From: Diphasiastrum complanatum
Lineage: Eukaryota; Streptophyta; Lycopodiopsida; Lycopodiales; Lycopodiaceae
Reading direction: 5' to 3'
Assembly (NCBI GenBank): GCA_029204225.1
Contig: CM055094.1
Location: 32,768,214 to 32,832,213 of the forward strand
DNA length: 64,000 nucleotides
Part shown: one piece after another, positions 54,800 through 64,000 of the stretch
How positions within the stretch are numbered: the first letter of the stretch is position 1
Layout: each line of letters begins with the position of its first letter
Notes under the pieces: generated by a model
Databases searched by the model: none
Told to the model about the DNA's origin: nothing
The model's input: the letters and a program-made list of their open reading frames with translations, nothing else
Made by a program: the position numbers and the translations under genes

Positions 54800-55984
54800 A
54801 AAATCCCAACTCTTGGATAATTTTTATAAAAGCTTTATGATTTTAAAATTTTCTAATTTCGATATATTTGAGTACAGCCTAAAAAGGGAGGGTTTAGGAG
54901 GTTTTGTACATCTTTGGTTTTAAAGCTTAGATCACCTACATCAAGTCACCAGCTCTGCAACTAAGATTGAGTAGCAACATTCAAAAACTTGTATGATGCA
55001 AAAATTTGATAAGTTGGCTTTTGTCAATTTTGTTTATAATGATCATTCATATGGTCAATAAAAGATCAAATCTAAAAGATAAAATTAAAATTTACTACCA
55101 CTTTGGAAAATCACTAGCATATTAACTAATTACTTTAAAAACTGAGATTGGATGATTCATAATGACTCTTCAAATTGAGATTTCTACAACTTCATAAGTA
55201 AACTTTATGAATACTAGTGAGTTGTTTCAATGGCTCCATTGTTTGTTGAGATTTGAGAAAATAGCTCCATACTATTTCACGAGCTTGTCAAGTTTGGCAT
55301 ATAGTATATATGAGAAAGTTGACCCTCAAGCATATCAACATGCTCTGTTGGGTGTATTTGCATGCCACTAGATTGGTAATTTTAACCTCAAAATTGACAA
55401 ATTCTGTGTAATATTACATTACTAAGCATAAATACTATACTTTGTATTGAAATGAAAGTGCAACAACAACTAGTAGTGTGCATTGTTATGTATTAAGTAC
55501 CAAAAGTAAATGCGATGCTTTTTGTACCACTGTCATGCATGAACATATGAAAGGATCTGCAAAAACAAAAATTTGTTTCTCCTTGTAAAAGGCAAAGTCA
55601 GATAAAATGGAGATGAAAATGGATATGAAAGTGAAGAGATTTGTTTGCTTATGAGTATAGGTAGAAACAAGACAGTGAAATGCCACAAAAACTATTGTTC
55701 AGAGATTTGAACAAATAGTTTCAAGGCATGACTCGTGGAGGCCCCCATTGAGAGTGTCTGCTACTTCAGTCCGGGGCCAGGAGTCTCGTGGGCCCAAACA
55801 GGAGCTCTTCCATGGCAAAAACCACACTTGACTTTTTGCACTACTTTGACCCATTCCATTCGGTGGTTCAGATGTCTAAAGTAGTGACGATGCATGCCCT
55901 TCTGCAAGCCCTCACATAGTTCTTCGAGCAGTGATAGACGGCCCGTCAATCGTAGGTCGGAAACTTATTATGGACAGGGTGGTT
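54800..55984. other. stretch without a recognised gene
   Basis: AT-rich, no long open frame with a motif. Possibly an intron or flank of the transposase remnant. Confidence 0.5.
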
Positions 55985-56310
55985 CTCATTGCAAAAAAAA
56001 TTTGCCTAGGCAGCCCATCTCCAAAGGTGGGCTGCCAGGGCAATTTTTTTTCTACCTGTGGGGTGTTGGCCAGGGCCAAAAAAATTGCCCTAGCTAGTGC
56101 TCCACAAAATCTGCCTATGGGGCATTGTCCAGGGCAAAAAAATTTTGCCCTGGCAACCCAATGCTGGTGTGCTATGGACGTGGGCTGGTAGGGCAAATTT
56201 TTTTTGCCCTGGACAGTGCTCCACAGGCAGAAAAAATGCCCACCTCCATAGCACACCAACATGCTATGGAGGTGGGCTGCCAGGGCAATTTTTTTTTGCA
56301 ATGGCATTTC
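55985..56310. repeat. inverted-repeat-rich (foldback) segment
   Basis: Repeated GGGCAA(A/T)n TTGCCC modules and (G)GGTGGGCTGCCAGGGCAA units occur in both orientations. Two near-palindromes CCAGGGCAAAAAAATTTTGC (56129-) and AGGGCAAATTTTTTTTGCCC (56191-) lie inside. Confidence 0.85.
56238..56277. repeat. perfect 16-bp hairpin
   Basis: Arms GCCCACCTCCATAGCA (56238-56253) and its complement (56262-56277), with loop CACCAACA. Confidence 0.93.
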
Positions 56311-56547
56311 ACAGATCATAGCAAAAATACAAAGCTTAACGTTAGAAAGGATGATAGATTGCATACCATCAAATGGCTGGATCTTGCTCTATTGATGGCT
56401 GAATCTTCCTTTCTCTCTTGCTCAGAAGCTCTTACTCTCTCTGGCTTGCTTTGGTTTACCTGCCTTCTTATCGTTCTCTATCTCATTCTCTCACACTCTC
56501 TCACTGTCTAACTATATATCTCTCTCACTCTGACTCAATTTCTCACT

Positions 56548-57360
<813 letters not shown>

Positions 57361-57943
57361 TAAAGGTCGACACATAGGAATAGGGCCTAGACTTAAAAAT
57401 GTTAAAGCATCTGCCATGCAAGGCAACCATTTGTCAATCTTGTGCATAATGCTGTTGATTTTGCATCATTTCTTTTGGTTCTTCCGCTCTGAGTGGCAAT
57501 GAGAAGAGTGTTCCTAGAAAATGCCATGTGGTTGTTTGGACAAAGGATGATGTCAATGTCTCCCACAGGCCCGATATTGTGTATGTGAATGTGCCGAGAC
57601 AAAGCACAACTCAATCCAAAGTGCCTCATCATAAATGCATCATCAAATGACATATGCAACTTGCAAGTGCTATTGCAGAAAGTGAGATTCACAAGACCAT
57701 GTGGGCTATCCGACGCATACCAAGTGGTAGTAAAATAACTTGTATGGGCATGCTAAATGGTAGAAAGAAATGCGGTATTTTGTTGACAGTAGGGAAAGCA
57801 ATAGAAACCATTGTTGCTCCTAGTTTTTTTGGTAGACGTAGTATAATAGTGGTGAAACAATGCAATATATGTGGTTTTGTCCTACTGATATCACTCATAC
57901 GTGGAAGCTGAATAAAAATATATTGATGGCACCCTCAAAAAAT

Positions 57944-58735
57944 GAAGAGGCTTTGCAGCTAGAAATATTTCGTTTCTTCAACTCTCTCTCAAAGCATGAG
58001 TGCTATACAATCCCGAGACTGCTCCTTTGTCTCTCAAAGAGTCCTTTGTCCAAGGCTTTAGTGAAAATGTCAGTAACCATGTCTTTCGTTCCGATGAAGG
58101 TGGTCTGCAGCATCTTCAATTAGATCCCTGATCAAGTTGTACTTGATCGCAATGTGTTTCGTTCTGGAATGGAACACGAGATCTTTCGTCAAGTGTATTG
58201 TAGAGGTGTTGTCCATCTACAAGACCAGGGGTTCGTTCCTTGTTTCACCCAATTCGTCCACGAACTACCTTAGCCAGATTACAATGATCTACTTCTTGTT
58301 GACCCAGAGAACTGCTGCTTTTGATGCGATGGTGCATCCTCCTAAGATGCTTTTACAGTCATCCTTGAGAGATGCCCAGCTAGCGTCGTTGTAGGAAAGT
58401 ATCCAGAAACCTGCACCACGACAATAACACGAGCCATAATTCCTCGTTAATTGAAGATATTGCAAAATTTGTTTTCCAGTCTTCCAATGTGTCAAGCCTG
58501 GATTCATGCAGAATTGGCTCATCCTAAATACTGCATAAGCAATATCAGGACGTGTGTTGTCAACAAGGTACATGAGTGATCCTATCAGCTTCTTGTAAGG
58601 TGTGAGCTGCATCTGTTCTCTCTCTTGCTCAATCTTTGGACAATCATCATTCGTCAGCACCGTCCCTACAAGCATTGGAGATTCGCTCCTTTGCAGTTCA
58701 GCATCCCAAAGTTCTCTAGGATCTTCTGGGTTCTT
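57944..58735 (-). pseudogene. copia RNase H fragment (family 5)
   Basis: The minus-strand frame at 58289-58675 reads EQEREQMQLTPYKKLIGSLM and YLVDNTRPDIAYAVFRMSQF, then THWKTGKQILQYLQLTRNYG, the copia segment before RNase H, followed by YNDASWASLKDDCKSILGGC. RNase H sequence continues below 58289 with stops (FHSRTKHIAIKYNLI). The far 3' end (57944-57992) matches 9445-9490. No polymerase or LTR is attached. Confidence 0.83.
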
Positions 58736-58839
58736 TAATCACTAGAGCCGATCCGAACCACTTCAACAGTAAAATGTGGCATTTATAAAGAAAAGACACA
58801 CCGAGTAAATATACGACCATTCTCCAATCTTCTGCATGT

Positions 58840-60246
58840 TTTATCTCCGACAAAGGTTCGGTGAGCATATCAGCAATGCAAGATGATGTGTCGATGTGCT
58901 CCAATTTTATTTCACCTCCAATGAGCTTCTCTCTCACGAAGTGATGTGCAACTTCGATATGCTTGCTCCTTGCATGGAATATTGTGTTGTTGGCAAGGGC
59001 TTGAGCTGAAATGTTGTCACACATGATCATAGGTATATCTTCTTCCATAATTATCTTTAGCTCCACTAGTAACCTCTTGATCCAAAGCACTTCCTTTGTT
59101 GTTTTAGTGAGCGCCTTGTACTTAGCTTCACATGATGAGAGTGATACAGTATCTTGTTTTTTGGAAAGCCAAGATATCAAGTTTCCTCCAAGATATATGA
59201 CATAAGCACTTGCAGATTTTTGATGTGCTCTATCACTTGCAAAATCCGAGTCAGAATAACCAATAATAGAAAGATCTTCACTTTTATACAATAAACCAAA
59301 ATCAAAAGTTGAAGATATATATCTAAGCACTCTCTTGGCCATTTTCCAATGATAAACTGAAGGATTTTGCATAGCCTGGCTCAACTTATGAGCACTAAAG
59401 CTTATGTCAGGTCTAGTTATTGTGAGCCAAATTAAGGAGCCTATAAGACTTCTAAAAAGTGTGATGTCCTCGAAGGATCTTTCATCACCTTTGTTAGAGT
59501 CCTTTACATTTTGCTCCATAGGTGTTTCTATACTCTTACAATTCAACATATTGAACTTTTTTAGCATTGAAAGAGCATACTTAGATTGACATACAAAAGC
59601 TTTATCTTTAAGAAAGTCAATCTCTAATCCTAGAATATAGTGAATTTTTCCAAGATCTTGCATCTTGAACTCTTTTCCAAGTGCAATCTTGGTTTCCTCA
59701 ACTAATTTGATACAACTTCCTGTCAGAATGATATCATCAACATACATAAGAAGGATGACAATATCTTTATCAAAAAACTTGACATATAAGGAAGGATCAT
59801 AGTTACTAAGATTAAATCCTAGTGACTCAAGAAGGTGTTAAGTCGAGAATACCATGACCTTGGAGCTTGCTTTAATCCATATAAACTTTTGAAGAGCAAG
59901 CAAACTTTTCTTTCATCATGGATGAACCCAATAGGTTGATCCATATAGATCTCTTCTTCTAGATAGCCATTTAGAAATGCATTAGAAACATCTAGTTGAA
60001 GAATTTGCCAATTGAAAAAACAAGCAGAGAAATTATGATTCTAATTGACACCATCTTTGCAACTGGGACAAAGGTCTCCTCATAATCAAGTCCATATACT
60101 TGAGCAAAGCCTTTAGCACAAAGCCTAGCCTTGTACTTGTTGATTGTGCCATCTAGATTATACTTGACTTGAAAAACCCATTTGCAACCAATGGTATGCT
60201 TGTTGGATGGAAGATCCACAAGCTCCCATGTATTATTGGCCATCAA
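58840..60246 (-). pseudogene. family 6 copia reverse transcriptase and RNase H
   Basis: N-terminus at 59992-60246: MANNTWELVDLPSNKHTIGC, then KARLCAKGFAQVYGLDYEET. The catalytic MYVDDIILTG begins a 343-codon frame (58716-59747) containing TPMEQNVKDSNKGDERSFED, LIGSLIWLTITRPDISFSAH, GYSDSDFASDRAHQKSASAY, LSSCEAKYKALTKTTKEVLW and HARSKHIEVAHHFVREK. This is the longest intact copia pol stretch in the window. A frame break near 59830-59990 separates the two halves. It makes element cDNA and degrades its RNA. Confidence 0.92.
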
Positions 60247-61206
60247 AGCATCATATTCCTCCTTAATGGCAAGGTACCATTCCTTTGAGTTGATAGCATC
60301 ATATACATCCTTCGGCTCCTCATGAGAAATAAAATAGGCACAATATATCCAACCATGATCCCTTTAACAGAATTAAGATCATCTTTTTTCCTTGTTTCCA
60401 AGGGCATATTAACAAAGCAAGTACAACCAAAAACTCTAAGGTGATCTACCTTAGGTTTCTTCTGAAACAAGACTTCAAAAGGTGTTTTTCCAGCAAGAGC
60501 ATTGTGAGGTAATCTATTACACAAATAGTTTGCACAATTTATAGCTTCACCCCAATATTCAATAGGCAAAGAAGCTACTACTCGAATTGCTTTAGCACAT
60601 TCACATAAAGATCTGTTTTTCCTCTCAGCTACTCCATTTTGGGATGGAGACTAGGCACAAGAAAATTCTCTCTTTATTCCTTCACCTGCACAATAATTAT
60701 GAAACTTGTTGGAGATATATTCACCTCCTCCATCACATCTTAAAGCTTTAACTTTGCAAGAAAACTATTTTTCTACATAAGCTTTGAAGATAAGGTCGTG
60801 ATAGCCTTTGAAGAAAGTAGATACAACCAAGTGTATCTAGTAAAGTCATCAATAAAGGTGACAAAACATGTTGCACCACCAATACTTTTAGAAGAGAAAA
60901 AATGTACATTTGAATGTATGAGTTCCAATGGATAAGTAGTCTTTATAAAAGAATTCTGATATGGCTTTTTGTGTGACTTTGCAATGGCACAAGCCTCACA
61001 AGGCTTGAAATCTTAGAAAGAGATTTTGGAAGACCAATAGCCTTCTCCTTCTTAACCATAGAAGACATATATGTAAAGTTGGGATGTCCCAACCTTCTAT
61101 GCCACAGCTCCTCCTTAGATAACAAAGCAACTTCACAAAGGTTTGCATTCTCATAACAATTCAACTTAAAAATTCCCACATCTAGTTCCATCATCAAGGA
61201 TCTCAT
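60243..61206 (-). pseudogene. family 6 copia integrase
   Basis: The pre-integrase block at 60943-61206 has KEELWHRRLGHPNFTYMSSM and GLPKSLSKISSL. The core between 60600 and 60940 is broken by stops. The C-terminal segment at 60243-60569 reads WGEAINCANYLCNRLPHNAL and FEVLFQKKPKVDHLRVFGCT. Together with the protease and polymerase on its two sides this is a copia integrase, inactive. Confidence 0.85.
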
Positions 61207-61281
61207 CTTTTCTCTTGATAAAACAAGTATTGGAGTTGAACTTTACATCACAACCATTAACAAGCAACTTTCCCACACTAA

Positions 61282-62252
61282 TTAAGTTCTTTGTAAGTTT
61301 TGGAATGAAAAGAACATTAGAAAGTGCAAAACTTTAATGTTGCCAATTCCTTCTATTGGACACTCATGATCATTAGTTGTGTAAATAGATCTCTTGAGTC
61401 CTTTGAAAGGTAAGATTGAGTCAAATGACTCCTTTGAACAGCACATATGTGAAGAGGCTCCACTGTCTATGTACCAAGCTCTATCTTTCTTGAAAGGTGA
61501 TGAAGAAAAAACTGGACACCATAAATGATCCTTCTCCATCACTTGCAACAGAATCTTTTTCAATCTCTTGGAGAGATTAGCTTGCTTGAGTTGGTTTTTC
61601 TTCTTAAAGCAATTAGAGGCATAGTGCCCCTTTTTTGCCACAGAAGAAGCACTTCACTTTCTTCTTCTTGGTTTTTGAGTAGAGGGATGAGTTGTTTCAT
61701 CCCCTTCACCATCTTGATCTCAATCTTTGGCTTTGTCTTTGTTGTATGCTTGAGAGAATTGGTTCTTACTCCTTCCTTTCTGCTTGCTTTGACAAAGAGG
61801 ACTTTGTCACTTCACCATGTTCAAGTTTGTTCATCTTGGAGAGTTTATTGCTTTGTCTAGATTCTTCAGAAATAAGAATTCCTTGGAGAGTTTTCTAGAT
61901 TAGGTAACTCCTTGATAGCAAAAGACTGAACAAGATTATCATAGTCATCTCTCAAGCCATTCAGTATGACTTGAACTAGCTCAACTTGGTTAATGGTAAC
62001 ACCAACACAGAAGCTCTCTATGTAATCTTTAACTCTCAAAACATAGTTAGATGCACTCCTCTTCACTTCTTTGGAAACTTTTGAAAAATCCTGATTCTTA
62101 AGAGTGAGTATTCTAGAAGTATTCTTTGCTTTATAGATGGTCTTAGTGCATCCCAAGCTTCTTTGGCTGTAGTGCAAGATCCTATCTCTCTCAAACTTTC
62201 ATTAGATACATTCATCTTAATGAAATGTAGAGCCATAAAAGGAATACTACCT
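61282..62252 (-). pseudogene. family 6 copia gag and protease
   Basis: Gag core at 61866-62177: ASNYVLRVKDYIESFCVGVT and VELVQVILNGLRDDYDNLVQ. A zinc-knuckle remnant reads KKGHYASNCFKKKN. The protease site at 61282-61641 is RAWYIDSGASSHMCCSKESF, with the D-S-G triad kept, unlike the family 1 copy. Frames change twice. The N-terminal part of Gag is cut at the junction with the plus-strand element. Confidence 0.87.
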
Positions 62253-62254
62253 TA

Positions 62255-63369
62255 ACAATGACATTGAGCAACAATACATTACCTCCTATTCGCCTCAATT
62301 GAACGGTCTTGCTGAGAGAAAGAACTAACCTTAGTCGAATCGACAAAGTGCATGTTATCACATGTGACACTTCCGAAGTCCTTTTGGGCTGAAGCAGTTT
62401 CAACTACAGCTCATGTTCAGAACAAATGTCCTAGTAAAGGTCTTTCAGACAAAACACCATACGAAGTTTGGACAAGTTCCAAACCTTCTTTATCAAACTT
62501 ACGAGTTTCTGGATGTATCGCTTATTCGCAAATTCCACATGATCCCAGGAAGAAGCTCGACTTCCAGAGTATCAAGTCTATTTCATCAGCTACACTACTT
62601 CAGATAAAGCTTACAAGTTGTATGATCTGTCGAGTCGAACATATTCACTAGCGGGATGTCATCTTCATCAAAGATCAGTTTATTGACCTCAAAGGTAAAG
62701 GCAAAGTTTGATATAGTCAAACTTTTGGAATCTTCTGGAACATTGAACTTTCAAGTTTCAAATTTGACTATTCCTATTGAAGGTCCAATCTTGTCTACTC
62801 CCAACGAACAACTTATCAATGACGAAGCTGAAGATGATGATGTTGTGGTTCAACAACTACAACATGATGAAGATCAACTTCGATCATCACCCAGAAGATC
62901 GACAAGAGTCAACAGACCACCTTGTTCAAGAGCCGATGATTGTCGAAGAAGCACTCAGTCCGATCTCTGGAAAGAAGCTATGGATAAAGAGTATTCATCT
63001 CTTATCAAGAACCAGACTTGGACAATCTTCAGACTACCTACCAGTAGAAATGTAGCTGATTGCAAATGGTTATTCAAAATCAAGTACAAGGCAGATGGAA
63101 GTATTGATCGAAGAAAGGCTCGACTTGTAGTCAGAGGATTCTCTCAAGTATAGAACGTCGACTACACTGAGACCTTCAGTCCAGTAGTTAAACATTCTTC
63201 TGTCAGACTTCTATTGTCATTTGTTGTTACATCAGGTTTGTAGTGCTGTCGAACGCAAGATATGACAGCAGATATTTTACTAGAGCTTTAAGCTTGGATG
63301 CACACAAGAAATTTTGTGCAGAAACTAAGTTTGAAGCTCAAAGAATTCATGGATTCAGATTAAGGGGAG
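62255..63369 (+). pseudogene. family 1 copia integrase C-terminus and reverse transcriptase N-terminus (copy d)
   Basis: The plus strand begins IEQQYITSYSPQLNGLAERK (integrase Glu region). It continues FWAEAVSTTAHVQNKCPSKG and PSLSNLRVSGCIAYSQIPHD (62352-62651), then SRRSTRVNRPPCSRADDCRR and DLWKEAMDKEYSSLIKNQTW, then CKWLFKIKYKADGSIDRRKA (62656-63153). Soon after a stop at 63152 the sequence leaves the polymerase (near 63235) and jumps to the element 3' end, so the palm with YVDD and RNase H are deleted. Confidence 0.88.
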
Positions 63370-63370
63370 A

Positions 63371-64000
63371 TTGGATTATTCTCCTGATTATTGACTAATT
63401 GATCTTTTAATCTTCGTCCAACTATCACCCAGCTTTGTAGTTTTATGCATGTTTCTACACAGTCTGCAGCAGTACATGGAAATTGCTCACATGTGGATTC
63501 CACAAGTAGTAATTTCCAAGAAGTGCTTAACTGGACGGATGCTACCTCACTATAGTCAACTGGTCATTAAGATCTACGACCTAATCAGCTGTCCTCCTAG
63601 ACTATCTGCATTCGCTTAGTATAAATAGTTGATCGTACTTCTATTAGTTTGAATAATGTAGCAGCTTTCTCAAGCTTTCAAGCTTGAACACTCTTGAGCA
63701 TTCTAGCTCACTTCTTTAGAGTGCTTTTAGAGTTTTTCTATCAACGCTTACTGCTTATTAGCGTAAGTGCCAATCAGACAGAGTTTTCAGATATAGTTTA
63801 GAGTACGTGGTTTTCTATCCACAATTGTCTTGTGCTCAATCATTTTTTTGAATCAATCTATCTTTTATTGCGTTTAGTATTATGTCAGAATCTTTGTGAC
63901 CTCATATTGCTTTTGTTTGATAGTTCAAGTCGACCACACCAACTCTGCCCAAACTACGCAAATCAAGTAATTCATTGTTTGGCTACATAATCACTTTAGC
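63371..64000 (+). repeat. 3' LTR of family 1 copia (copy d), incomplete
   Basis: Follows a polypurine tract AAGGGGAGA (63362-63370). It aligns with the minus strand of 3480-4423 (TTGGATTATTCTC versus TTGGATCATTCTC; TTTCTACACA; TTCTAGCTCACTTCTT). It runs off the window end. The terminal TG seems altered. Confidence 0.88.

Larger units (their letters stand above)
58740..62252 (-). mobile_element. Ty1/copia internal region (family 6), both ends truncated
   Basis: Minus-strand gag, protease, integrase, reverse transcriptase and RNase H in copia order, related to family 2. No LTRs: the 3' side stops at the family 5 fragment, and the 5' side stops at about 62252 where plus-strand family 1 integrase begins. 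Confidence 0.9.

Overview
This window is nuclear DNA from a large-genome land plant. The evidence is intron-bearing genes with GT-AG splice sites, Ty1/copia elements primed by plant initiator tRNA-Met (TGGTATCAGAGC-type sites), CACTA-type elements, and a plant neprosin-family gene. A fern or other repeat-rich lineage is possible, but the sequence alone does not fix the species. I saw no tRNA, rRNA, organellar or bacterial-type genes. Nearly everything is mobile-element DNA, mostly decayed and nested. The only clear ordinary host gene is the neprosin-domain gene at 31187-33809.

Layout. 1-4423: minus-strand Ty1/copia element with its 5' LTR. 4640-7155: decayed coiled-coil ORF of a Ty3/gypsy type. 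7377-9490: copia gag, primer site, LTR and the 3' tail of another copia copy. 9655-10295 and 19032-20414: one CACTA element remnant (TnpA/Ptta-like gene, subterminal repeats, CACTA end), split by an 8.7 kb insertion. 10296-19031: that insertion, a TIR-bounded DNA transposon with four genes. 20415-25207: a copia element with 5' LTR and truncated 3' LTR. 25208-29420: further copia fragments. 29420-31157: LTR-like DNA. 31187-33809: neprosin. 33810-37396: intergenic DNA with microsatellites and a 93-bp tandem repeat. 37397-39715: second CACTA copy. 40020-44780: three copia pieces. 44781-52747: Ty3/gypsy element with an extra 3' ORF. 52750-54640: CACTA TNP2 transposase remnant. 55985-56310: inverted-repeat-rich DNA. 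56551-57360: (CT)n and a transposase-like ORF. 57944-64000: three copia pieces, the last continuing past the window.

The most interesting object is the 10296-19031 transposon. Its ends are matching ~33-bp inverted repeats. Inside are two plus-strand genes (an unrecognised protein, and a protein with a clear histone H3 fold and an H3-like N-terminal tip) that converge on two minus-strand genes (an intact unrecognised two-exon protein, and a large multi-exon protein that is the best transposase candidate). A 32-bp-arm palindrome lies between the convergent pairs. A DNA transposon carrying its own histone H3 variant is not an arrangement I recognise from the standard plant superfamilies. It could let the element alter chromatin at its own copies, but that function is inference.
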